From positions 1 to 29,674 of the forward strand of contig JBBDIO010000148.1 in assembly GCA_040880365.1 (NCBI GenBank): a stretch of DNA of 29,674 bases, given 5' to 3'. Under the pieces are notes generated by a model. The model searched no databases and was not told the origin of the DNA. It saw nothing but the letters and a program-made list of their open reading frames with translations. A program made the translations under genes and the position numbers. This DNA is from JBBDIO01 sp040880365. Lineage in GTDB: Bacteria; Chloroflexota; Anaerolineae; Caldilineales; Caldilineaceae. Positions within the stretch are counted from its first letter, which is position 1, and each line of letters starts with the position of its first letter. Of this stretch, positions 7,926-16,423 are shown piece by piece.

Positions 7926-9325
7926 CTATTCTGCCGCGCGCAACGCCTGGATGGTCGTCACTGCCGCATCCAGCGCCATAGCCGGGTCCATACCTTCCAG
8001 CACCACCGCGTTATAGGCGGCGCGCAAGGCCGCGCGCTCTGCGATTTCATCCACATAGATGGGCGCGTGGGCATAGTCCAGCCCCGCGATAAACGCGCTC
8101 AGCATGGGGTCATTGCGCAGGGGGCTGTCCTCCAGTGCCGCCGGCTGGGCAGGCAGTTCACCCACAATATCGATCCACAGCAATCCGGCTTCGGGGCGGG
8201 TGATGAACTGGAGGAACGTGGCGGCGGCTTCCAGGCGCTCGGGGCTGCTTGCCCCTTTTTGGGTAATGCCGTGTGCCCAATACGCGCCAAAGGTGCTCTG
8301 GATGTCATTGTGTGTGGGCAATTCGACCACGCCGAAATTCAGATCGGGCGCGTTGGCGGCGATGGTCTCCAGGCGAAACGACGTATCAATATGGAAGCAG
8401 GCCCGCCCGGCCACAAAATAGTTGGGATCGCTGTCGAAATCGGTGGGGTCGCCGGTATCGAGTTCGGTCTGGAATTTCAGAAACTGGTCCCAGGCGGCAT
8501 AGCCTGCGGCCTCGCTGTTCCAGCGGATGGTGATGCCATCTTCCGCATAGGGTTGCTGCCCATATTGACGCAGCAATACCTCGCGGAACCAGGCGTCGGC
8601 CTGCCCGGTCATGGTGATGGGAAAGCCCAGGATTTCGTAGGTGCCGTCTTCGTTGCGCTGGGTGCATTGCGCGCCCTGTTCTTCCAGTTCGGCCACTGTG
8701 CGCGGCGGGCTATCGGGGTCCAGACCGGCTTTGGCCATCAGATCGCGATTATAGTAGAGCGCGCCGGTGCGCACGGCAGTCGGCAGTGTGTAGAGCAGCC
8801 CATCGCGCACGCTGGCTTCGATGATGGGGCTGAACTGTGCGCGGATTTCGGCCAGAGGGAAGTAGTCTGTGGGCAGAGGCGTCAGATAGCCGGCATCGAT
8901 CCACGCCGTCTGCCAGCCGTGATAGAGGGAGACCACATCCGGTCCCAGCCCGGCGGGGATGCGGGCATCCATCACCGTCTGAAAATCTTCCAGAGAGGTA
9001 TCAAAGTTGTGGAGGATGCGAATGTGAGGATGGGCTTCGTGAAACTGGTCGATGAGGATATCCATGGCGGTCACATTGGCGCCATAGTCATACTGCCAGT
9101 ATTCGATTTCGATCCATTCGGCGTCGGGCGGCGCGCCCGGTGCCTGGGAGGCGGCGCGCCAGACTCCTGGGTGCGCGGCGGCAGACAGCCTGCCACTGCC
9201 AGCATCCCCAGCAGAGCGGCCAGAAAAATCCACACAAAAGCGCGTCGCCGCACTTGTGTCGCGCGTGAGGCAGTGACCATTTGCCGATCTCCAACCGACC
9301 GCACGGACGTGCGTCGTGCGATCAT
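7926..9325 (-). CDS. ABC sugar-binding lipoprotein (family 1 solute-binding protein), apparent frameshift
   Basis: The mature part (EIEYWQYDYG to the end) is a complete extracellular sugar-binding protein, with FHEAHPHIRI, GPDVVSLYHGW, YNRDLMAKAGLDPD and AAATFLQFITRPEAG. Its lipoprotein signal, RRRAFVWIFLAALLGMLAVAGC with a clear lipobox, sits in a different frame. The two join if one C is restored in the CCTCCC run at about 9143-9151, giving a smooth Pro-rich linker. This is either a sequencing/assembly error or a recent inactivating mutation. ATG 9325 overlaps the kinase stop as ATGA and has AGGAG upstream; ATG 9280 also has GGAG and gives a normal signal length. No permease genes are visible, so the transporter partners must be elsewhere. 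Confidence 0.8.
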
Positions 9326-10275
9326 GGCGTCTCCTGAAAGAATGCGGGCGGCAAATCGGCCTGGTGGGGAAAGCTGCTTTGGGTGCCCGGCGACTGGACG
9401 CTGATCCCCGCGATGTGGGTGGCCCGCTGCATGGCCGTGGGCAGCGCCACCCCTGCGCCCAGAAAATAGGCAAGGCTGCCCACAAAGGCATCGCCTGCGC
9501 CGGTTGTGTCTACTGTGCGCACTGCCTGCGCCGGGACAAAGGTTTCGGCAGTCTTGGCGGTCCCGGCTTCGGGCGAAATCAGCAGGCTGCCTCGCGCACC
9601 CAGCGTGAGGATGACGTGGCGCGGCCCACGCGCCAACAGCGTGGCTGCGGCGGCCCGCGCCTGTTCTTCATCTGCCACCGATTGTCCGGTCAGCGTTTCG
9701 GTTTCGCTTTCATTGGGGCACAAAATATCAATATGGGCATAGGCTGTGGCGGGCAATTCGCCGCGGGCGGGGGCGGGGTTGAAGATGGTGAGCGCACCCG
9801 CGCGATGACCTATCTCCAGCGCGGCCAGCGTAGCATCCAGCGGACATTCCCACTGGCCTACGACGACGTGCGCCTGGGCAAGGGCCGGACGCGCCCGCTC
9901 CACATCGGCAGGCGTCAGCAGATCGTTGGCGCCCAGCGCCACCAGAATGGCGTTGGCCCCGCTGCCTTCCTCGACCCAGATGGGCGCGACGCCGGTCGCC
10001 GCGCGGTCGGTCGCGGTCACATACTGAGTGTCGATGCCTTGTTCCTGAAAGTTACGCAGCGTGTCGTCGCCGAAAATATCCTGCCCGATTCGGGTGACTA
10101 TGCTCACCTGTCCGCCCAGGCGCGCAGCAGTGACTGCCTGGTTTGCGCCTTTGCCGCCAAAGCCGGTCACAAACCGGGTCGCGGGTAGGGTTTCGCCAAG
10201 CCTGGGCAAGCGGGGAGCATAGCTGATTAGATCAATATTGGATGCGCCGACGACGCAAATGCGTGGCACAGGCAT
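9322..10275 (-). CDS. rbsK: PfkB-family carbohydrate kinase, ribokinase-like
   Basis: A 317-residue cytoplasmic sugar kinase. It has the N-terminal GASNIDL, the sugar-binding FGGKGANQAVTAARLGG (39-55), NPAPARGELP (166-175), PNESETETLTG (187-197), and the ATP/anion-hole motif DTTGAGDAFVG (256-266) with catalytic Asp262. This pattern fits ribokinase best among PfkB enzymes, though other pentoses or nucleosides are possible. ATG 10275 gives the normal N-terminus; the longer frame to 10350 would run through the promoter described at 10329-10357. The gene is followed by the sugar-binding lipoprotein with an ATGA overlap, so the two probably act on one imported sugar. Confidence 0.9.
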   Translation of the reverse strand: MPVPRICVVGASNIDLISYAPRLPRLGETLPATRFVTGFGGKGANQAVTAARLGGQVSIVTRIGQDIFGDDTLRNFQEQGIDTQYVTATDRAATGVAPIWVEEGSGANAILVALGANDLLTPADVERARPALAQAHVVVGQWECPLDATLAALEIGHRAGALTIFNPAPARGELPATAYAHIDILCPNESETETLTGQSVADEEQARAAAATLLARGPRHVILTLGARGSLLISPEAGTAKTAETFVPAQAVRTVDTTGAGDAFVGSLAYFLGAGVALPTAMQRATHIAGISVQSPGTQSSFPHQADLPPAFFQETP

Positions 10276-10328
10276 AGCTGGAATCCCGCCATTGGGTGGA
10301 AGATCGGGCTTGGTCGAACCGTTTCGCC

Positions 10329-10357
10329 AGTATAGCAATTTGTGACACAATGCGCAA
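10329..10357 (-). promoter_or_regulatory. Sigma70-type promoter for the sugar kinase/binding protein operon
   Basis: On the minus strand, TTGCGC (plus positions 10352-10357) and TATACT (10329-10334) are separated by exactly 17 bases. Transcription would begin near 10322, leaving a leader of about 47 bases before ATG 10275. No alternative of similar quality is seen upstream of this operon. Confidence 0.6.
10340..10350. promoter_or_regulatory. Candidate operator inside the kinase promoter spacer
   Basis: TTGTGACACAA is a perfect 5-bp inverted repeat around one central base. It lies between the -35 and -10 boxes, where a bound repressor would block polymerase. The cognate regulator is not in the window. 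Confidence 0.4.
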
Positions 10358-10394
10358 GCAAAACCGTTCTGGTTTCCTGCAGGTGTCCACGGTC

Positions 10395-10474
10395 GCGTAT
10401 CTAGCCGCGTATCTATCGGGGAAATACCTGTCGCGCCACGTCTTTCGGCATTGGGCTATGGCGTTGCGTATCTA
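10395..10474 (+). repeat. Three direct copies of GCGTATCTA
   Basis: Copies lie at 10395-10403, 10407-10415 and 10466-10474. The first two are 12 bp apart start to start and the third is 59 bp further on. Copies two and three share the longer GCGTATCTATC. They sit between the divergent promoters and could be regulator sites; chance duplication cannot be excluded. Confidence 0.45.
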
Positions 10475-10511
10475 TCCCCAGCCCGCTAGCGTAATAATAG
10501 GGAGTATCTTG

Positions 10512-10520
10512 TGCTACAAT
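10512..10520 (+). promoter_or_regulatory. Possible extended -10 promoter for the pentapeptide-repeat gene
   Basis: TGCTACAAT fits an extended -10 element (TG, one base, TACAAT). The matching -35 region (TAATAA at 10492-10497) is poor. Transcription would begin near 10527, about 70 bases before the gene. Confidence 0.35.
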
Positions 10521-10595
10521 GCTTGACTTGATTGAACGCAGGACCGATTCAAAACCGAGCCGGTCCAAAGATGTGCGTCAGGCGCATCTGAACAT

Positions 10596-11276
10596 ATGCG
10601 GAGATGGAGAAAATTGTCGAGTATGCAGCACTTCAAAGTAAGCATGATCGGGCGGTTGCGGTATCTGGGGTTTGTGGTGATGTTGTTGCTGGGGATCCTG
10701 GTGGGGGCGGGCCATGCGCCGTGGACGCGCAATATACGCATTGCGCGCGGGCAACAGAATCCGCCGCCTGTGCAGTTGACAACCGCCGAATATCTGCTGT
10801 TAAACCAGCCCGGCCCGCTTTGGCTGCGCAAAATTGATTTGCGCGACCACGATTTGATGGGTATCGAACTGCGGGGTGTCGATTTGTCGGGGGCGGTGTT
10901 GCGCCGGGTAGATTTGCGCCGAGCGTTGTTGGTGAATGCCAATTTGCGAGGTGCGGATTTGGATGCCGCAGACCTGAGTCACGCGGTATTGAGCGGCGCA
11001 AATTTGCAGGATGCCAATCTGCACGGGGCCACGCTGCGTTTTGCTGCGCTGGAAAATGCTGTCTTGCGTAGGGCAGATCTGCGCGCGACACAGTTGCAGG
11101 GCGCGAACCTGCGCGGCGCAGATTTGCAGGATGCCCTTTTGGATGGGGCAGAGCACGATGATTCGACCGTCTGGCCTGCGGGGTTTGCGCCACTGTCTGA
11201 TGAACCCGCGTCTGCTGAACCGGCGACTGCTGAACCGGCGTCCGAAGCTACCCCACCTGTCGAGGAAGAGGATTAG
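10596..11276 (+). CDS. Membrane-anchored pentapeptide-repeat protein
   Basis: A 226-residue protein. A basic N-terminus is followed by one membrane helix (about 21-38, LRYLGFVVMLLLGILVGAG). From about 79 to 185 it is built of A(D/N)LXX-type pentapeptide repeats (VDLSG, ADLDA, ANLQD, ANLHG, ADLRA, ANLRG, ADLQD), predicted to form a right-handed quadrilateral beta helix. The acidic tail has EPASAEPATAEPAS repeats, likely unstructured. The short helix could be an uncleaved signal anchor placing the helix outside the membrane. Function unknown; pentapeptide proteins range from DNA mimics to scaffolds, and the membrane anchor argues against a gyrase-protecting role. ATG 10623 is an alternative start. 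Confidence 0.8.
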   Translation: MRRWRKLSSMQHFKVSMIGRLRYLGFVVMLLLGILVGAGHAPWTRNIRIARGQQNPPPVQLTTAEYLLLNQPGPLWLRKIDLRDHDLMGIELRGVDLSGAVLRRVDLRRALLVNANLRGADLDAADLSHAVLSGANLQDANLHGATLRFAALENAVLRRADLRATQLQGANLRGADLQDALLDGAEHDDSTVWPAGFAPLSDEPASAEPATAEPASEATPPVEEED

Positions 11277-11409
11277 GTCTGTCTGAGGGCGAGAGCAGGT
11301 GGTAGGGCAGGACACCAGGCGCGCAAATATTTTGCACGGCACGGTTGTTGCATTTTTGATAAGTCGATTTTGAGATTGATTTGATATTGAAGGGGATGTT
11401 GAGAGGGCT

Positions 11410-12978
11410 ATGCACAGGGAAATCTGGAAGCTGGAAAACTGGAATAGGCAGGCGCACCAGGGCGGCGTGTGGATGCGGCGTCTGTCGTGGCACATGGTGG
11501 CGATGGCGGCGCTTTTGGCGGTGATGGGCGCGCTCTGGGACACACCGGGCGTTGTGCAGGCGCAAACCCTGCGCCCGCCGGCAGAGTGGCAGGTGCTGCC
11601 GGGCGCGGCAGCCGGTCAGTCGGTGAACTCATCTGTAAACCCGACAGGCACGGACACGCCTTCGATTTGGGCCATGAGTGAAGAAGAATATGCGGCGTGG
11701 GCAGGCCTGGATGCGCTGGCCGCGTCGACCGCTTCTGTGGCAGGTGTCGCCAGTGTGGATGAAGAGGCCCGCGCGGCGCAGGTGGCCGCAGTGTTGAATG
11801 CGGAGCACACGCTCTTTTTGCCCCGCACCCGCTTCGAACCCCAGTTGAGCACCCGTATGGGCTATGGGGTCGCCGCTCCCGGCCGTCTGGCAAATTTTCC
11901 GGTCGCCAACCAGTTAAATGCCGGCTGGTATCAGGATTGGACGATACAGAGTTCGCCCGCGCAGCCCAACAATATGGAATATGTGCAAACGGTGCGGCTT
12001 CACCAGGATCTGACCTGCCCCGTTGGTACCGATTTTGACCGCACGCGTTGCCCCTATGTCGTGCCCTATTCTTATTCGCTGCGTCCAGGGTTGAGTGCAA
12101 TTCGCTCGATTGCGTTGGCGCGCCCCGGCAGCCTGTGGCTGATTGGCAATGAGATGGACCGCATCGACTGGGGTGATCCTACCGCGAATCCCCCTTTCTT
12201 TGGGCATCAGGATGAGATGTTGCCCGAGCTATACGCCAAGGCCTATCACGACCTCTATACCTACATCAAAGGGATTGACCCCACGGCCAAAATTGCGATT
12301 GGCGGCATCATCCAGCCCACGCCGGTGCGCCTGCAATATCTGACGCAGGTCTGGGATACCTATTTTAGCACCTATCAGACCACCATGCCGGTGGATGTGT
12401 GGAATACTCACAATTTCATGATTCGCGAGGGGCCAAACCGGACGGGCGAATGGGGCGCCGGTGTGCCGCCGGGTGTGAACGCCATCCAGGGCGAGTTTGT
12501 GGGCCAGCGCGACGCCAATGGCGACCGCAACTATCACATCGATATGGCGATCTTCGATGCCCAGATCCGCGCCTTTCGGCAGTGGATGAAAGACCGGGGA
12601 CAGCAGGATAAACCGTTGATTGTGAGCGAGTATGGCGTGCTTTTTCCCAACGACGCCATTTTTCTCAACTACAATCTCTACTACGCCGAAACGGGCAGCT
12701 TCAACTACAATTTGCCGGATCCGATTGTCAATTTCATGCTCGCCACGTTCAACTATTTTATGACCGCACGCGATTGTGAAATCGGCTTTGTGCAGGACAA
12801 TTGTCGGCTGGTACAGGGCTGGAACTGGTTCAGCCTGAACGTGAACAACGGGTTCAACGTGCATGGCAGCCTAGTGAGCGATGATGGCACCGCGCTGACG
12901 CCCGCCGGCCAGGCGTTTGGCGAATTTTCACGCCGCAATGTCCAGCCGCTTTCTTTGCCCTATCCGATTCCCGAATAG
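11410..12978 (+). CDS. Secreted glycoside-hydrolase-like protein (TIM-barrel type)
   Basis: A 522-residue exported protein with a signal peptide (helix about 28-44, cleavage near VVQAQT at 48-53). The catalytic part resembles clan-A glycoside hydrolases. LWLIGNEMDRIDWGD carries the Asn-Glu pair expected for the acid/base (Glu248), and LIVSEYGVLFP carries a candidate nucleophile (Glu407). Between them lie a DVWNTHNF strand and aromatic residues typical of sugar clefts. I cannot name the family or substrate. Residues about 60-140 are low in recognisable features. ATG 11410 has GAGAGG just upstream; ATG 11473 would give a more usual signal length. The gene stands alone, closed by strong hairpins, and precedes a glycan cluster. 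Confidence 0.7.
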   Translation: MHREIWKLENWNRQAHQGGVWMRRLSWHMVAMAALLAVMGALWDTPGVVQAQTLRPPAEWQVLPGAAAGQSVNSSVNPTGTDTPSIWAMSEEEYAAWAGLDALAASTASVAGVASVDEEARAAQVAAVLNAEHTLFLPRTRFEPQLSTRMGYGVAAPGRLANFPVANQLNAGWYQDWTIQSSPAQPNNMEYVQTVRLHQDLTCPVGTDFDRTRCPYVVPYSYSLRPGLSAIRSIALARPGSLWLIGNEMDRIDWGDPTANPPFFGHQDEMLPELYAKAYHDLYTYIKGIDPTAKIAIGGIIQPTPVRLQYLTQVWDTYFSTYQTTMPVDVWNTHNFMIREGPNRTGEWGAGVPPGVNAIQGEFVGQRDANGDRNYHIDMAIFDAQIRAFRQWMKDRGQQDKPLIVSEYGVLFPNDAIFLNYNLYYAETGSFNYNLPDPIVNFMLATFNYFMTARDCEIGFVQDNCRLVQGWNWFSLNVNNGFNVHGSLVSDDGTALTPAGQAFGEFSRRNVQPLSLPYPIPE

Positions 12979-12984
12979 ATCCCG

Positions 12985-13003
12985 GCGCGTGGAAACCACG
13001 CGC
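12985..13003 (+). terminator. GC-rich hairpin after the hydrolase-like gene
   Basis: GCGCGTGG and CCACGCGC form a perfect 8-bp stem with an AAA loop, 6 bases after the stop codon. Only a short T-rich stretch follows (TTTATT at 13006-13011), so it is a moderate terminator or a 3' end stabiliser ahead of the stronger hairpin. Confidence 0.6.
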
Positions 13004-13015
13004 GCTTTATTAACC

Positions 13016-13060
13016 AAGTCACCGTGTCTGTCGCACGCCGGGCAGACACGGTGACTTTTT
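13016..13060 (+). terminator. Strong intrinsic terminator
   Basis: A perfect 15-bp stem pairs 13016-13030 with 13043-13057 around a 12-base loop. The T run from 13056 to 13060 completes a classical rho-independent terminator. It separates the hydrolase-like gene from the glycan cluster. Confidence 0.85.
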
Positions 13061-13093
13061 GGAGTTTGATTCGGGTGCGCGTGCGGTAATGCT

Positions 13094-13122
13094 TTGCGAA
13101 TTGCGCGCGAACCGATTATGCT
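13094..13122 (+). promoter_or_regulatory. Sigma70-type promoter for the glycan cluster
   Basis: TTGCGA (13094-13099) and TATGCT (13117-13122) are 17 bases apart, just after a strong terminator and about 100 bases before the flippase gene. Its position fits the main promoter of the cluster. Confidence 0.5.
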
Positions 13123-13222
13123 TGCTGTGCTCTGAACGCGTGCTGAATTTTGCGCGGCGCGGATGAGTGGTGGGTGGCGTATGTGTCTGTGCCGCAAGTC
13201 TGGGTAGCAAAGTCTGTGCGAC

Positions 13223-14821
13223 GTGGTTATGATTGCCCGATTGATTCAGTTTTCAGCCAATAGATTCAGGTCTATGCGTTCAAATATTCCGTCATCCGAA
13301 TATGCAGAACCCCATGCCCCTTCGCAGGATTTAACCACGCGCACGGTCACCAGTCTTTTTTGGCTGTTCTCCTCCAATTTCGCCAATACGACCATGCGGT
13401 TGGCAATTGTGCCGATCCTGGCGCGTATCCTCGCGCCCGAAGCCTTTGGGATTGCGGCGGCGGCATCGGTGGTGACAGGCTTTGCCAGTATTTTCTCCAA
13501 CGTGGGTATTGCTCCGGCGCTGATGCGTCTGGAGAATGTTGAGCCGCGCCACACCAAAACTGGCCTGACGATTTCGACGCTGTTGGGCCTGCTGGCAGGT
13601 GCGATCTCGATTGCACTGGCGCCGTGGATTGCCCAATTTTTTAATTCTCCCGAATTGACCATGGTGCTCTATGCCCAGGCGTTACTCTTTCCTCTGCGTG
13701 GTCTCACCGTTGTGTGCGAGTCGATGATGCAGCGGGAAATGGCATTCCGCCGTCTCGCCATGATCGAATCGGTGAGCTATATTGTGGGCTATTGTCTGGT
13801 GGCGGTGACGGGCGCGCTGGCGGGCTGGGGCGTGTGGGCCATTATAGCCGGCACCATGACGCAAAATTTGATTCGCGTGGTGCTGGTGGTTTTCAGTCGT
13901 CTCGATTATGCCCGTGCGGGCTTTGATTGGGATGCGGCGCGCACGCTGGCGCGCGATGGCAGCGGCTTCACGGCCATGCGCACGCTTGCCTATGTAGCGA
14001 CACAGCTGGATTATATGATTGTGGGGCGTTTTTTGGGCATGGACGTTCTGGGGCTTTATACCAAGGCCTATGAATTGTTGACGCGCCCTGCCAATACGCT
14101 GACTGCGACCATTCGGCGGCCTTTGTTTGCCGGTCTGGTTTCTATCCAAAGCCAGGAGGCGCGGTTGCGGCGCACATTTATGCGTGCCGTTTCCATCATG
14201 AGCCTGGTCTTTATTCCTGCCACGCCGCTTGCCGTCATTCTCAGCCCCGAGCTTGTGCTGGTGATTCTGGGCGACCAGTGGACAGAGGCGATTTTGCCCT
14301 TTCGGGCTTTATCGACCGCGCTCTACTTCGTTATCTGTGGGCGCATTACCATGACAGTGTTGCAGGCGCGGGGCGTATTGCTGCGCGGCACCTACTACTA
14401 CATCTTTTTTGCCCTGGCGATTCTTGTGGGGGCATGGGTTGGACAATTCTGGGGCATTGGCGGCGTGGCGTGGGGCGTGGCCGGGGCATTCTTTGTCAGC
14501 TTTTTGCTTTCCACCGCATTGGTGTTGAATAATCTCCAGATTAGCTGGGTTGCCTTTGCCCGCATTCATGCGCGCGGTGTCATACTGGCGATTGGTGTGC
14601 TGGCGGTGGTCTGGACAATTACAGCGTTGGTTCGGCCCTATGATCAACCCTTGCTCACACTGCTGGCGGTGGGGCTGGTCTTTGGCGTTGTGGGGCTGGT
14701 TCTACTCGTCCTTGCGCCGCGTCGTCTGTTGGGAAACGACACCGATTGGCTGATGGCGCGCCGCAATGCCTTCCTGCACACGCTGGCCGGGCTGCGCCGA
14801 ACCAAGGCAGGCAACGGATGA
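13223..14821 (+). CDS. Wzx-type polysaccharide flippase (MOP superfamily)
   Basis: A polytopic membrane protein of 532 residues with about 12-14 hydrophobic helices. It belongs to the lipid-linked oligosaccharide exporters (MOP/polysaccharide synthase type, closest by pattern to the WzxC group). The conserved start of the domain, LFWLFSSNFANTTMRLAIVPILARIL with PEAFGIAAAASV, and the central AYVATQLDYMIVGRFLGMDVLG match this family. It moves lipid-linked repeat units across the cytoplasmic membrane. The start is uncertain: GTG 13223, ATG 13229 and ATG 13274 are in frame and none has a strong ribosome site. It is the first gene of the glycan cluster. Confidence 0.88.
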   Translation: MVMIARLIQFSANRFRSMRSNIPSSEYAEPHAPSQDLTTRTVTSLFWLFSSNFANTTMRLAIVPILARILAPEAFGIAAAASVVTGFASIFSNVGIAPALMRLENVEPRHTKTGLTISTLLGLLAGAISIALAPWIAQFFNSPELTMVLYAQALLFPLRGLTVVCESMMQREMAFRRLAMIESVSYIVGYCLVAVTGALAGWGVWAIIAGTMTQNLIRVVLVVFSRLDYARAGFDWDAARTLARDGSGFTAMRTLAYVATQLDYMIVGRFLGMDVLGLYTKAYELLTRPANTLTATIRRPLFAGLVSIQSQEARLRRTFMRAVSIMSLVFIPATPLAVILSPELVLVILGDQWTEAILPFRALSTALYFVICGRITMTVLQARGVLLRGTYYYIFFALAILVGAWVGQFWGIGGVAWGVAGAFFVSFLLSTALVLNNLQISWVAFARIHARGVILAIGVLAVVWTITALVRPYDQPLLTLLAVGLVFGVVGLVLLVLAPRRLLGNDTDWLMARRNAFLHTLAGLRRTKAGNG

Positions 14822-14843
14822 GATTTAACCTGGAGGCACTCCC

Positions 14844-15428
14844 ATGACATCGTTCAGCGGATTTGCGCTGCGTTTGATCAGCAAAACTGATCGGCTGCGC
14901 CTGCGCATTATGGATCGGATCTATGCCGACACCTGGCCTGCCCGATTTGGCATGTGTGGTGAGGATGTGGGCATTCGCTATCCCTGCACAATTACCGCAC
15001 CCCACCATGCCAAACTGGGCAACAATGTCCGCATCAACCGTGGGGCCTATATTCGGGCCGAGGGTGGGTTGACGATTGGCGACAATACCCACATCGCGCG
15101 CAACGTTACTATCTACACCATAAATCATGATTATCGGGGTGATGCTCTGCCCTATGATGAAGGTTTGATCAAAAAGCCGGTTGTGATTGGTGAGAATGTT
15201 TGGATTGGGATCAACGTCACCATTGTGCCGGGGGCGAGCATCGGCGACGGCGCGATTATCGGCGCGGGCAGTGTGGTGGCGATGGATGTGCCACCGCTGG
15301 CGATTGTCGGTTCGGCGCCGCTGCGTATTCTCAAGTATCGCGACCGTGAACATTATGAGCACTTGAAGGCTGCAAACAGGTTTGGCGGCGAAGATGGCAA
15401 ACTCTATCGCAAAGCCGCAAAAGCATGA
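14844..15428 (+). CDS. Left-handed beta-helix acyltransferase (acetyltransferase)
   Basis: A 194-residue hexapeptide-repeat enzyme of the WcaF/maltose O-acetyltransferase type. Imperfect hexapeptide turns (LGNNVRINRGAYI, IGDNTHIARNVTI, IGENVWIGINVTI, IGDGAIIGAGSVV) build the beta helix. The loop TINHDYRGD holds the expected catalytic His of the family. It probably O-acetylates a sugar of the surface glycan with acetyl-CoA. GGAGG at 14832-14836 lies 7 bases before the ATG. The gene follows the flippase by 22 bases in the same operon. The acceptor sugar cannot be read from sequence. Confidence 0.88.
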   Translation: MTSFSGFALRLISKTDRLRLRIMDRIYADTWPARFGMCGEDVGIRYPCTITAPHHAKLGNNVRINRGAYIRAEGGLTIGDNTHIARNVTIYTINHDYRGDALPYDEGLIKKPVVIGENVWIGINVTIVPGASIGDGAIIGAGSVVAMDVPPLAIVGSAPLRILKYRDREHYEHLKAANRFGGEDGKLYRKAAKA

Positions 15429-15475
15429 GCGGTGATCACGATTTGAAAATGCGCGGAAGTTGAAAGGATCTGGAC

Positions 15476-16423
15476 ATGTTTTTTGTGGTAGGAACGGGGC
15501 GCTGTGGCACCACAAGCGTCGCCCGCTTGCTGGATCAGGCCCCGAACTGTCGCTGTGTACATGAATGGAACCCCGCGCTGATTCGCGAAGGGGCCGAGCA
15601 TCTCTATGGCAAACTGTCCGAAGCGAAGTTGAGCCAGATGCTGCGCGCCACACGCCCAGAGACCGTAGATGGAAAAATCTTTGGCGAATCCAATCATCAA
15701 TTGGGATTGTTCATCCCTGTATTGCGCAAAGTCTTTCCCGATGCCAGGTTTGTTTGGGTAACGCGTGATGGACGCGATACGGTGGCTTCAATGTACGCGC
15801 GCAACTGGTATGCAGGCAACACGTTTTTGCTGAACGCGACCGCGTGGGAACGCTGGCGGCTGCGGGGAGACGGAGTCGGCGCCATGTCTACCTGGCAATG
15901 GCGGACACTGTTCCGGTTTGAACGTTGTTGCTGGCATTGGGCCTATGTAAACGAACTGATTGCTTCGAGCCTGAACGCGGCAGATTGCCCCTGGATACAT
16001 ATCCGCCTGGAAGAATTTAGCGACAAAGCCGAGGAACTTTTCGATTTTCTCGAATTGGAACGCCCTGCGAAAATGGAACTTCCCCATAGCAACAAAGCCG
16101 ATGGGCGCGCCGGCTATATGCCGCCCAACTGGCAGCAGTGGCGCGCCGATCAGGCTGCGCAATTTGTGCATTTCTGTGGCGCGTCTATGGATAAATGGTA
16201 TCCTCACTGGCGCACCGAAGTGGGCGAGACTTGGGGCGCAGCCACCGATCTGGCGGGCGCGGGTTTATCGCTACGGCGTGCCGCCCAGGTCGTTGCCAGC
16301 CCCTATACTGGGCACATCGGCCCAATTGACAACCTGAATGACTATGTACGCCAAAAGGGTAAGGATATTCTGCCCGCGGGCATCCAGTCGCAACTTCGCA
16401 AAGTCTTGCCGCCCAGAAAATAA
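15476..16423 (+). CDS. Sulfotransferase (PAPS-dependent)
   Basis: A 315-residue cytosolic sulfotransferase. The 5'-phosphosulfate loop is GTGRCGTTS (6-14) at the very N-terminus, and the 3'-phosphate site is VTRDGRDTVAS with Arg97 and Ser105. Both match the PAPS-binding signature of the family. It would add sulfate to a sugar hydroxyl or amine of the glycan. A purine-rich AAGGA lies upstream of ATG 15476. The next gene begins on the last base of its stop (TAATG). No PAPS synthesis genes are in the window, so sulfate activation must be encoded elsewhere. Confidence 0.87.
   Translation: MFFVVGTGRCGTTSVARLLDQAPNCRCVHEWNPALIREGAEHLYGKLSEAKLSQMLRATRPETVDGKIFGESNHQLGLFIPVLRKVFPDARFVWVTRDGRDTVASMYARNWYAGNTFLLNATAWERWRLRGDGVGAMSTWQWRTLFRFERCCWHWAYVNELIASSLNAADCPWIHIRLEEFSDKAEELFDFLELERPAKMELPHSNKADGRAGYMPPNWQQWRADQAAQFVHFCGASMDKWYPHWRTEVGETWGAATDLAGAGLSLRRAAQVVASPYTGHIGPIDNLNDYVRQKGKDILPAGIQSQLRKVLPPRK

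Larger units (their letters stand above)
10276..10595 (+). other. Divergent intergenic region between the sugar kinase and pentapeptide-repeat genes
   Basis: These 320 bases hold no convincing gene. They contain a leftward promoter with a palindrome in its spacer, three copies of GCGTATCTA, and a weaker rightward extended -10. Each is listed separately. Confidence 0.7.

Noticed and set aside
9143..9151. Programmed ribosomal frameshift in the sugar-binding protein gene
   Set aside because: CCTCCCAGG is not a typical slippery heptamer and no conserved reason exists to recode between a signal peptide and its mature domain; an indel is simpler.
7596..9404. 602-codon plus-strand frame over the end of cobU and the binding protein
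   Set aside because: The minus strand encodes a recognisable sugar-binding protein; the plus frame has no domain and is the codon shadow of it.
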